Shown here: piece after piece, positions 7,717-13,522 of the stretch
Layout: the number at the start of each line of letters is the position of its first letter
Position numbering within the stretch: position 1 is the stretch's first letter
Source: JBCDCE01 sp039182515
GTDB taxonomy: Bacteria > Pseudomonadota > Alphaproteobacteria > Rhodobacterales > Rhodobacteraceae
Reading direction: 5' to 3'
Length of the DNA: 18,147 nt
NCBI GenBank assembly: GCA_039182515.1
Contig: JBCDCE010000073.1
Span: 1 to 18,147, forward strand
The notes under the pieces: generated by a model
What the model saw: the letters and a program-made list of their open reading frames with translations, nothing else
Database searches by the model: none
What the model was told of the DNA's origin: nothing
Program-made: the position numbers and the translations under genes

Positions 7717-8310
7717 ATGTTCACAGGAATTATCACCGATATTGGCGAAGTGCGCATACGCCAAGAGCGCGGCGATCTCAGATTTCGCATCGCAACGGGA
7801 TATGACACGCAAACCATTGATCTTGGGGCCTCTATCGCGTGCAACGGCGTTTGCTTAACGGCAGTTGAAACAGGTCCGGATTGGTTTGATGTGGACGTGA
7901 GCGCGGAAACGATCTCCAAAACCAACATTCACCAATCAGGTTGGGTTGAGGGCACCAAGCTCAATCTCGAACGCGCGCTCAAAGTTGGGGACGAGTTGGG
8001 TGGGCATATTGTGTCAGGTCACGTCGACGGTGTGGCCGAAATCACGGCAATGCGAGACGAAGGTGATAGCACGCGGGTCACACTAGAGGCCCCAGAAGCT
8101 TTGGCAAAGTTCATCGCGCCCAAAGGCTCGGTTGCCCTCAACGGCACGTCTTTGACCGTCAATGAAGTTGAGGGTTGCAGCTTCGGGATCAATTTTATCC
8201 CGCATACAAAAGCAGTTACCACTTGGGGCGACGCAGAGGTGGGCGATTTGATCAATCTCGAGATTGATACACTCGCGCGCTATGTGGCCCGCTTGCAAGA
8301 CTGGGGCTAA
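7717..8310 (+). CDS. ribE: Riboflavin synthase
   Basis: This enzyme dismutates two 6,7-dimethyl-8-ribityllumazine molecules into riboflavin, the last step of the pathway. The 197-residue length is usual. Two lumazine-binding barrels are visible. The first opens with MFTGIITDIG and has ACNGVCLTAV and DVSAETI. The second opens at GGHIVSGHVDG and has ALNGTSLTVNEV. The ATG at 7717 is preceded by AAAGGAG (7704-7710), and the residue order MFTGII is the family's canonical start; an in-frame TTG start 6 codons earlier was rejected. Named ribE here in the alphaproteobacterial usage; some species call the same enzyme ribC. It is separated from ribBA by the spondin-domain gene. Confidence 0.96.
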   Translation: MFTGIITDIGEVRIRQERGDLRFRIATGYDTQTIDLGASIACNGVCLTAVETGPDWFDVDVSAETISKTNIHQSGWVEGTKLNLERALKVGDELGGHIVSGHVDGVAEITAMRDEGDSTRVTLEAPEALAKFIAPKGSVALNGTSLTVNEVEGCSFGINFIPHTKAVTTWGDAEVGDLINLEIDTLARYVARLQDWG

Positions 8311-8482
8311 CGCGCGCCGGGCTGTGAGGCCGGATCCACATTCAAGTTCGAAATGTAGCGAATTCTCTGCCCACTCACATTTGCGCGCGAAGCCGTGATC
8401 CCTCTTGATTGGCGCGTTTGTCAGACAGCGTGCTAGCGAAATGGCGGGGCAATTCTGCCTCTCTGTTCAAGGGAGTTTTCCA

Positions 8483-9265
8483 ATGATTTCAAAAGTTTTG
8501 CGCGCAGGCGTCGCGGCCTGCGCCCTGTCGGTCTGTGCCTCCGCGGCGTCCGCGATCACCCTCGAGGTGTCGGTCACCAACAATGCCGAAGCGGACGGAC
8601 TGTTCCTTACGCCCTTCGTGTCTTTGTTCCATGATGGAACCTTCGACACCTTCGATACCGGAGAACGCGCGAAGTCAGCACTTGAGGCAGTGGCCGAAGA
8701 AGGCGACGCATCCGGCGTGCTGGGGCTCGCCAACCAACCTGGTTCTGGCGTTTTGGCCTCTGGCGTTGTGTTGAATGCCGCAGGCTTTGGCGGTGCACCT
8801 GTGATTGACCCAGGTGAAACAGCAACAGCGCGCTTTACCATCAACCCAACAGGCGATGTGTTCTTCAGCTATTTGTCCATGGTTATTCCATCCAATGACA
8901 TTTTCGTCGGCAATTCTGATCCTGACGTGTTCAAGCTTTTTGACGCAGGATCCTATCTTGGCGACGTCTCCTTTGACGTAACCCGCGCTTATGACGCAGG
9001 CACAGAGGCGAACGACGGCGAAGGCGCTGCCTTCTCCAATGGCCGTCCGTCAACAGACACCAGCGAAAACATCGCGTTTTTGCCGACCTTGGATTTCTTG
9101 ATCGGCTTGCCGCGTGCTGCCGGTGGTGCTGTGGGCAGCGTGCCGTCCGCTGGAGGCGCTTTTGCCTCAATCTCGATTGCCGCCGTGCCAATTCCTGCGG
9201 CTTTGCCGATGATGGGCTTTGCTCTGGCGGGGCTGGGCTTCATGCGCCGGCGCGCGTCTGCGTAA
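8483..9265 (+). CDS. Spondin-domain surface protein with VPLPA-type C-terminal sorting tail
   Basis: This is a secreted protein of 260 residues. ATG 8483 has AAGGGAG (8469-8475) 7 bases upstream. Residues 1-24 are a signal peptide ending ASA. The mature part begins with a Spondin_N-like fold: an early beta strand, then LTPFVSLFHDGTFDTFDTGE, and later SYLSMVIPSNDIFVGN. A flexible Gly/Ser/Ala-rich link precedes the tail VPIPAALPM (from about 235), a hydrophobic helix and RRRASA. That tripartite tail (motif, membrane helix, basic end) is the VPLPA-CTERM type associated with exosortase/archaeosortase-like processing in Rhodobacteraceae. No sortase gene is in this window. The gene interrupts the riboflavin gene row and has its own upstream gap of 172 bases, so it is probably separately transcribed. 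A role in the surface matrix is an inference. Confidence 0.88.
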   Translation: MISKVLRAGVAACALSVCASAASAITLEVSVTNNAEADGLFLTPFVSLFHDGTFDTFDTGERAKSALEAVAEEGDASGVLGLANQPGSGVLASGVVLNAAGFGGAPVIDPGETATARFTINPTGDVFFSYLSMVIPSNDIFVGNSDPDVFKLFDAGSYLGDVSFDVTRAYDAGTEANDGEGAAFSNGRPSTDTSENIAFLPTLDFLIGLPRAAGGAVGSVPSAGGAFASISIAAVPIPAALPMMGFALAGLGFMRRRASA

Positions 9266-9273
9266 CGTAAAAA

Positions 9274-9304
9274 GAAGCGCTGCGTACCCGTGACGCGGCG
9301 CTTC
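9274..9304 (+). terminator. Strong hairpin after the spondin-domain gene (terminator-like, no T-run)
   Basis: GAAGCGCTGCGT (9274-9285) and ACGCGGCGCTTC (9293-9304) pair over 12 bp with one T.G wobble and a 7-base loop. It starts 8 bases after the stop codon. No T-run follows, so it may slow exonuclease decay or stop only part of transcription. Confidence 0.55.
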
Positions 9305-9322
9305 GTCTGGCAATCCCGGCCA

Positions 9323-9362
9323 AGCAGGGCTATGTGGCGTTAAATTAACGCGAGGCCCTGCT
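9323..9362 (+). promoter_or_regulatory. Hairpin enclosing the ribBA ribosome-binding region
   Basis: AGCAGGGC (9323-9330) pairs with GCCCTGCT (9355-9362). Inside this is a perfect palindrome, GCGTTAA-A-TTAACGC (9337-9351). The only Shine-Dalgarno-like stretch, GAGG (9352-9355), lies in the internal loop and stem edge, 8 bases before the ATG at 9364. Folding would hide the site from ribosomes. Regulation is an inference. Confidence 0.5.
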
Positions 9363-9363
9363 C

Positions 9364-10506
9364 ATGTGCTCTGCCACAGTCTCCCCTTTTGAAACACCTG
9401 GACCGGTTGAAGAAACCTGGCGTGATGCGATTTCGTCGATCGAAGAGATCATCGACGAGGCGCGCAATGGCCGGATGTATCTTCTGGTCGACCATGAAGA
9501 CCGCGAAAACGAAGGCGATCTTGTGATCCCTGCGCAAATGGCCACGCCAGATGCGATCAACTTCATGGCCACCTACGGGCGCGGCCTGATTTGCCTTGCG
9601 CTGCCAAGCGACCGGATCGATGCGCTGGGCTTGCCGCTTATGGCCACACAGAACTCCTCTCGCCATGAAACGGCTTTTACGGTTTCCATTGAGGCGCGCG
9701 AAGGGGTCAGCACGGGCATCTCAGCGGCTGACCGCGCGCGCACAGTTGCGGTGGCCATTGATTCCTCGGCCACAGCCTCCGATATCGCCACGCCGGGCCA
9801 CGTCTTTCCACTGCGCGCGCGCGAAGGCGGTGTATTGGTGCGGGCGGGGCACACAGAAGCTGCCGTGGATGTAAGCCGCCTGGCCGGTCTCAATGCCTCT
9901 GGCGTGATCTGCGAGATCATGAACGAAGACGGCACCATGGCGCGCTTGCCTGATCTTGTGGCCTTCGCACAGCGCCATGGGCTCAAAATCGGCACGATCA
10001 GCGACCTGATTGCCTATCGTCGCCGCCATGACAATCTGGTGCGCGTGCGCGACACGCAGATCATCACATCCGAGTTTGGTGGCGAATGGGAGCTCCGGAT
10101 CTTTGCGGATGAAACCCAAGGGGCAGAACATATCGCTTTGGTCAAAGGTGATATCTCGGGTGATGATCCCGTGTTGGTGCGGATGCATGCTCTAGATCCA
10201 ATGCTCGATATTGTGGGCACTGGTCCAAGCGGACGAACAGCGGAATTCGGCGACGCGATGAAACTCATTGCCGAAGAGGGGCGCGGTGCTTTGGTGCTTT
10301 TGCGCGATCTGCACATGAAACTGGCCGCGGATGCGGAAGTCTCGCCGCAAACGCTCCGGCAATACGGGGTAGGGGCGCAAATCCTCAGCTCGCTTGGCAT
10401 CTCGCAAATGATCCTGCTGACCAATTCGCCCGAGCCCAAAGTGGTTGGCCTGGAAGCCTACGGGCTTGAAATTATCGGAACTCGCAAAATTTCGGAGATC
10501 GGCTGA
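9364..10506 (+). CDS. ribBA: 3,4-dihydroxy-2-butanone-4-phosphate synthase with degenerate GTP cyclohydrolase II-like domain
   Basis: The N-terminal half (about 20-220) is a complete RibB: DRENEGDLV (46-54), GHVFPL (145-150) and GHTEAAVD (162-169). It makes the four-carbon unit of riboflavin from ribulose 5-phosphate. The C-terminal half (about 225-380) follows the RibA fold, ending with QYGVGAQILSSLG and GLEAYGLEI. However, the zinc-site region reads RMHALDPMLDIVGTGPSGR (273-291), where active enzymes have EC-x10-CDC; all three cysteine ligands are missing. That half should not hydrolyse GTP, as reported for RibBX-type proteins. The 380-residue length is normal. The TGA stop overlaps the ribH ATG by one base. 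The gene was probably annotated ribB or ribBA in relatives. Confidence 0.94.
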   Translation: MCSATVSPFETPGPVEETWRDAISSIEEIIDEARNGRMYLLVDHEDRENEGDLVIPAQMATPDAINFMATYGRGLICLALPSDRIDALGLPLMATQNSSRHETAFTVSIEAREGVSTGISAADRARTVAVAIDSSATASDIATPGHVFPLRAREGGVLVRAGHTEAAVDVSRLAGLNASGVICEIMNEDGTMARLPDLVAFAQRHGLKIGTISDLIAYRRRHDNLVRVRDTQIITSEFGGEWELRIFADETQGAEHIALVKGDISGDDPVLVRMHALDPMLDIVGTGPSGRTAEFGDAMKLIAEEGRGALVLLRDLHMKLAADAEVSPQTLRQYGVGAQILSSLGISQMILLTNSPEPKVVGLEAYGLEIIGTRKISEIG

Positions 10507-11054
10507 TGGCTGGACCGTCCCACTACATCTTAGAGCGCCCAAGCTTTGAGGACCCTGTTAAGCTCCTCATCGTCGTTGCACCTTACTACAAAGACATCGC
10601 AGACCAGCAAGTGGCGGGCGCCATCGCAGAGATCGAGGCCGCGGGCGGCACCTATGAGCGCATCGATGTGCCGGGCGCTTTGGAAGTGCCAACGGCCATT
10701 GGCATCGCTGAACGCATGTCGAACTTCGATGGCTATGTGGCGCTGGGCTGCGTGATCCGGGGCGAAACCACGCATTACGACACCGTGTGCAACGACTCGA
10801 GCCGCGCTCTGCAACTGCTTGGTTTACAAGGCCTTTGCATCGGCAATGGCATTCTCACGGTGGAGAACTACGCCCAAGCTGAGGCGCGTGCCAAAGTGGA
10901 AGAGATGAACAAGGGCGGCGGTGCTGCTGCGGCAGCCTTGCACCTGATTGCACTGGCGCGGCGCTGGAGTTCCGCTAGAAAAGGCGCGGGCTTCAAACCT
11001 TTCGGCGACGAAATTCAACTCGCGGGTGATGCCAAAGGATCGTCCACCGCATGA
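10506..11054 (+). CDS. ribH: 6,7-dimethyl-8-ribityllumazine synthase
   Basis: RibH condenses the RibB product with the ribitylamino-pyrimidine to form lumazine, the substrate of RibE. It has 182 residues. Visible family motifs are GALEVPTA, GCVIRGETTHYDTVCNDS and GILTVENYAQAEARA. The ATG shares one base with the ribBA stop, and the stop overlaps the nusB ATG (ATGA, 11051-11054), so the three genes form a tightly coupled unit. The C-terminal tail (after about residue 155, RWSSARKGAGFKPF) extends past the core fold and is charged. Confidence 0.96.
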   Translation: MAGPSHYILERPSFEDPVKLLIVVAPYYKDIADQQVAGAIAEIEAAGGTYERIDVPGALEVPTAIGIAERMSNFDGYVALGCVIRGETTHYDTVCNDSSRALQLLGLQGLCIGNGILTVENYAQAEARAKVEEMNKGGGAAAAALHLIALARRWSSARKGAGFKPFGDEIQLAGDAKGSSTA

Positions 11055-11518
11055 CGCTCTCCAATAACCAAAAACGCAAAATGCGCTCGGCCGCACGCCT
11101 CTACGCGGTTCAAGCTCTGTTTCAAATGGAGCATTCGGACCTCTCGATTGATGCCGTCACGGCTGAGTTTGAAGATCACCGATTTGGGGCCGATTACGAC
11201 GGGGACACCTTTGCGGAAGGGGACGTGGAGGTCTTTCGAGCTTTGCTAGAAGGGGCCGTTGCAAAACAGTCGGCCATCGACAAGCTCACGGATCAAGCGC
11301 TTGTTGCCAAATGGCCCATAGACCGCATCGATCCGACCCTGCGGGCCTTGTTCCGAGCTGCAGGGGCTGAGCTGAAAGCGGGTGAGACACCGCCAAAGGT
11401 GATCATTTCAGAGTTTGTAGACATCGCACAGGCCTTCTTCCCCGAAGGCAAGGAGCCCAGTTTCGTCAACGCTGTGCTCGATCACATGGCCCGCGCAGCG
11501 CGCCCAGAGGCGTTTTAA
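11051..11518 (+). CDS. nusB: Transcription antitermination factor NusB
   Basis: NusB binds boxA RNA with NusE (ribosomal protein S10) to promote antitermination, mainly in rRNA operons. The protein has 155 residues and is all-helical. SAARLYAVQALFQME near the N-terminus is the family signature, and the C-terminal half shows IDRIDPTLRALFRAAGAEL and VIISEFVDIAQAFFPEGKEPSFVNAVLD. Its ATG lies inside the ribH stop overlap. Placement after ribH is the usual arrangement in alphaproteobacteria. It converges on the next gene with only 3 bases between stop codons and no terminator visible there. Confidence 0.96.
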   Translation: MTLSNNQKRKMRSAARLYAVQALFQMEHSDLSIDAVTAEFEDHRFGADYDGDTFAEGDVEVFRALLEGAVAKQSAIDKLTDQALVAKWPIDRIDPTLRALFRAAGAELKAGETPPKVIISEFVDIAQAFFPEGKEPSFVNAVLDHMARAARPEAF

Positions 11519-11521
11519 GCC

Positions 11522-12046
11522 CTAGCTTTCACAGCTCACAGGCAAGCGCGCTGTCGCGGTTTCATCAAACTGTGCTGTCATTGTCCCCAGTTGCACCACG
11601 GCTCCGCTAATCTCTGACCGGGAGACGCGAATTTGCCCGAGACTTGAGGCTTTCAGCGTGTCGTCCACATCAACTGTGAAGCGCAACTCAGCATCTGCCG
11701 GGAAGTCTTTAAAGTTCAAAGCAACGGCGTTTTGACCGTCCGACACATCAGGAACGCTGGCCAGCAGAGCTGCACCTGCAACAATTTCAAAGGGTTGGAA
11801 CACTTCCACCCCTGCGCCAGCGCCGGTGGTGTCGAAGATCAAACCAGCCGCACTTTGGCTGAGGTCGAGGACAATCTCAGAGGCGCTTAAGTCGCAGCCG
11901 GTTTGATTGGCTATTGTGAAGCGGTCCTTTGGAGCGCTTTCCACAAAACTTACAATCAAGTCACCCGCATGGGCGGATGAGGTGATCAACGCAGAAGCAA
12001 TCACAGCTGTTAGGGGATGGGACATGGTTTTCATGTACGATTTCAT
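11522..12046 (-). CDS. Secreted protein, possibly of the 'aggregation factor core' group of Rhodobacteraceae
   Basis: This protein has 174 residues. The start at ATG 12046 is preceded by CAGGAG on the minus strand; two further in-frame ATGs follow within 7 codons but lack that spacing. Residues 1 to about 27 are a signal peptide ending SAHA. The mature part is beta-rich and acidic: SFVESAPKDRFTIANQTGC, a DLSQSAAGLIFDTTGAGAGVEVFQPFE stretch, and FTVDVDDTLKASSLGQIRVS. Two cysteines (in TGCDLS and near the end, VSCES) could pair. From memory, small secreted proteins with SAAGLIFDTT and VEVFQPF are annotated as aggregation factor core proteins in this family, but that name says little about function. 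It stands alone downstream of the probable 6S RNA. Confidence 0.8.
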   Translation of the reverse strand: MKSYMKTMSHPLTAVIASALITSSAHAGDLIVSFVESAPKDRFTIANQTGCDLSASEIVLDLSQSAAGLIFDTTGAGAGVEVFQPFEIVAGAALLASVPDVSDGQNAVALNFKDFPADAELRFTVDVDDTLKASSLGQIRVSRSEISGAVVQLGTMTAQFDETATARLPVSCES

Positions 12047-12121
12047 GTGAGTGCTCCTGCGTTAATCTTTGAGTGATACGTAGGGCGCTCTCATTTCTGT
12101 CGAGAAAAAATTGCTTTTAAA

Positions 12122-12303
12122 AAAGAAAAGGTGTGGCGGAACCGCAGGCGCAACCGTCGGGGCACGCTAATTCCCGAGGACCTGAAGATACAGGTGGGTG
12201 CCAGGTAAACGGACCAGGATCCGAACAGAGCCAGCGCCCTCGGAGTTGCGTAAGGCCACCGGAATTTGACCCCATGTTGACGAGAAGGGCAGAAACCGCC
12301 ACG
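12122..12303 (-). ncRNA. ssrS: Structured small RNA, probably 6S RNA
   Basis: 6S RNA binds the housekeeping RNA polymerase by imitating an open promoter. The stretch between two genes folds as a long rod with nested helices: 12130-12139 with 12296-12305 (one mismatch on this strand), 12155-12158 with 12279-12282, 12159-12162 with 12270-12273, 12169-12174 with 12261-12266, and about 12175-12179 with 12238-12242. A one-sided bulge of some 17 bases near 12244-12260 resembles the 6S central bubble. The minus strand is favoured because the closing helix is followed by a U-run (complement of 12119-12129) and a promoter fits upstream. The 3' side carries GCCTGCGG, and an internal GGTCCGT resembles one in enterobacterial 6S RNA. 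About 180 nt is the usual 6S length. That it is a structured RNA is likely; the 6S name is less certain. Confidence 0.6.
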
Positions 12304-12308
12304 CCCTG

Positions 12309-12337
12309 CAGGTAGGGTAGGTCGCTCTGTAAGGCAA
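12309..12337 (-). promoter_or_regulatory. Promoter of the probable 6S RNA
   Basis: On the minus strand TTGCCT (complement of 12332-12337) and TACCTG (complement of 12309-12314) are separated by 17 bases. That places the start of transcription at about 12302-12304, right at the 5' arm of the closing helix. Confidence 0.45.
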
Positions 12338-12364
12338 GAGCATGCGTAAAACTCTTGCAATTAT

Positions 12365-12379
12365 GTTCACTTTTCGTTC
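12365..12379. promoter_or_regulatory. LexA/SOS box (GTTC-N7-GTTC) upstream of mmcB
   Basis: GTTC (12365-12368) and GTTC (12376-12379), 7 bases apart, match the alphaproteobacterial LexA operator. It lies 11 bases before the mmcB ATG. mmcB is a DNA-damage gene in Caulobacter, so site and gene support each other. Confidence 0.8.
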
Positions 12380-12390
12380 ACATATACCTC

Positions 12391-12858
12391 ATGCCCGATG
12401 ATGCCACCCCAAATCTTGTCCCTGACCTCAAACCTGGCCAGCTTTTGGCTCGGGGTGTGTGTCGGCATTTGCTGAGCCACAACTTCGTGAGCGTGGAGGA
12501 ACTTGTCCCCACTTCCGGCCTGCGCGTGGATGTGATGGCCTTGGGGCCAAAGTCGGAAATCTGGATCATCGAGTGCAAATCGTCTCGCGCCGATTTTCAA
12601 ACCGATCACAAATGGCAAGGTTATTTGGAATGGTGCGATCGGTATTTCTGGGCCGTGGATGCGGATTTTCCAAGCGAACTTCTGCCTTTAGAAACCGGTC
12701 TCATTGTGGCGGACGGCTATGACGCAGAGATCCTGCGCATGGGCGAAGAGACGAAGCTCAAAGCCCCGCGACGCAAAGTCATGGTACAAAAGTTCGCCCG
12801 ACATGCCGCTCTGAGATGGCACACAGCACGCGATCCTGGCTTGCGGTTTACGGCTTAA
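12391..12858 (+). CDS. mmcB: DNA repair putative endonuclease MmcB
   Basis: MmcB is an SOS-induced DNA repair protein with a PD-(D/E)XK nuclease-like fold, linked to mitomycin C tolerance in Caulobacter. The protein has 155 residues. The core motif is visible: Glu36/Glu37, then DVMALGP (Asp47), then IIECKSS (Glu61-x-Lys63), then DFQTDHKWQGYLEWCDRYFWAVD. An upstream in-frame TTG at 12355 was rejected because it would place the SOS box inside the gene. The ATG at 12391 has no Shine-Dalgarno, and CATATAC (12381-12387) could be the -10, so the mRNA may be nearly leaderless. It is divergent from the probable 6S RNA, and its stop overlaps the converging gene by 11 bases. Confidence 0.92.
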   Translation: MPDDATPNLVPDLKPGQLLARGVCRHLLSHNFVSVEELVPTSGLRVDVMALGPKSEIWIIECKSSRADFQTDHKWQGYLEWCDRYFWAVDADFPSELLPLETGLIVADGYDAEILRMGEETKLKAPRRKVMVQKFARHAALRWHTARDPGLRFTA

Positions 12859-13036
12859 TGGCCTCAGCGGCTTTTGCCGCTGCCAAGATTTCTTCGGCAA
12901 TTTCGCGGGCCTCTTCTGCTGAAAAGTCCATTGGAATTTCCGTGCTGCCGGCCTCGACATAAAGCCGAACCATGCCCGCATCGGTTGGCCCGATCTGAAG
13001 ATTGGCTTCAATGTCGCGTTCTGTGTTGATGCTCAT
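12848..13036 (-). CDS. Small conserved protein (DUF6324-like)
   Basis: This acidic protein has 62 residues. GGAG (complement of 13043-13046) lies 6 bases before the ATG. It begins SINTERDIEANLQIGPTDAG, then a beta-strand pair (MVRLYVEAG, EIPMDFS), then an alanine/glutamate-rich helix EEAREIAEEILAAAKAAEA. Such proteins are common in Rhodobacteraceae; I believe this one matches DUF6324, but the function is unknown. No signal peptide or membrane segment is seen. Its last codons overlap the mmcB stop on the other strand. Confidence 0.82.
   Translation of the reverse strand: MSINTERDIEANLQIGPTDAGMVRLYVEAGSTEIPMDFSAEEAREIAEEILAAAKAAEAIKP
12865..12882 (+). terminator. Hairpin just past mmcB
   Basis: CAGCGGC (12865-12871) and GCCGCTG (12876-12882) form a perfect 7-bp stem with a TTTT loop, 6 bases after the mmcB stop and inside the 3' end of the opposing gene. 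Only a weak T-rich stretch follows. It may end mmcB transcripts or simply encode the alanine-rich helix on the other strand. Confidence 0.35.
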
Positions 13037-13103
13037 GTTTGGCTCCGCAAGTCGAGAGGTTGGAGCTAACCCATGAGAAATGCGCTGACAAGTCAGTTGG
13101 CTC

Positions 13104-13132
13104 TTGCGCGCGCGCCAAGCAAAGGCTATCTC
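13104..13132 (+). promoter_or_regulatory. Promoter of tRNA-His
   Basis: TTGCGC (13104-13109) and TATCTC (13127-13132) are 17 bases apart and end 11 bases before the tRNA. Confidence 0.45.
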
Positions 13133-13143
13133 GCCTCAGCATT

Positions 13144-13220
13144 GCCGCCTTAGCTCAGCTGGTTAGAGCGCTGGTTTGTGGTACCAGAGGTCGGTGGTTC
13201 GAACCCACCAGGCGGTACCA
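13144..13220 (+). tRNA. tRNA-His (GTG)
   Basis: The 77-nt cloverleaf is complete. It has acceptor GCCGCCT with AGGCGGT (ending in a G1.U72 wobble), D stem GCTC/GAGC, anticodon stem CTGGT/ACCAG with loop TTGTGGT (anticodon GTG), T stem GGTGG/CCACC with TTCGAAC, discriminator A73 and encoded CCA. The base before G1 is T, so no G-1 is encoded, as known for this clade's tRNA-His. The gene ends 2 bases before the stop of the converging gene. Confidence 0.97.
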
Positions 13221-13222
13221 TG

Positions 13223-13522
13223 CTACTTCCCAAATGTAATTTCGATCTCGTCCACGATCTCTAGGCTCGTGGGATCGTAGACCAAGATGCGATTGTCCTG
13301 GGTCACCACTGTGATCACCGTGGGCGTCTGAGCATAGGCCGCGGGTACGGTGCCGGAGGGTAAGGTGAGCGCTTCCGGCAAGGTTATGCTGGGCGCTTGC
13401 AGGCGCAGAAACAGCAACACAAAGATCCCCAGAACACCCAGGATCATCGTTGCGGTCAAAAGCGTGACAAGCCTGCGCAAAAACCTTAGGTTCGCGGGCT
13501 CAGGCAAAATCGGGTCTTCCAT
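13223..13522 (-). CDS. Single-pass membrane protein (DUF6476-like)
   Basis: This protein has 99 residues if it starts at ATG 13522. An in-frame ATG at 13534 would add 4 residues; the open frame continues further but overlaps the coding part of the RluA-family gene. The N-terminus is acidic with LPEPANLRFLRRL, then a membrane helix (about VTLLTATMILGVLGIFVLLFL), a Pro/Ala/Ser-rich linker, and a small beta domain TPTVITVVTQDNRILVYDP. It resembles the DUF6476 family, seen next to rluA-type genes in Rhodobacteraceae; I am moderately sure of the number. No function is known. The start codon shares two bases with the start codon of the divergent pseudouridine synthase gene. Confidence 0.78.
   Translation of the reverse strand: MEDPILPEPANLRFLRRLVTLLTATMILGVLGIFVLLFLRLQAPSITLPEALTLPSGTVPAAYAQTPTVITVVTQDNRILVYDPTSLEIVDEIEITFGK

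Noticed and set aside
8311..9363. FMN riboswitch before ribBA or ribE
   Set aside because: I looked for the conserved RFN core and could not find it in either leader.
12133..12370. Small open frames on both strands between 12091 and 12370
   Set aside because: They overlap the nested helices of the probable 6S RNA, have no ribosome-binding sites and no recognisable protein features.
12355..12390. Longer mmcB start at TTG 12355
   Set aside because: It would put the SOS box inside the coding region, and the added residues do not resemble the family start.
13350..13520. N-terminal extension of the RluA-family gene to ATG 13350
   Set aside because: The extra 57 codons lie over the membrane-protein gene on the other strand, and the S4 domain starts just after ATG 13521.
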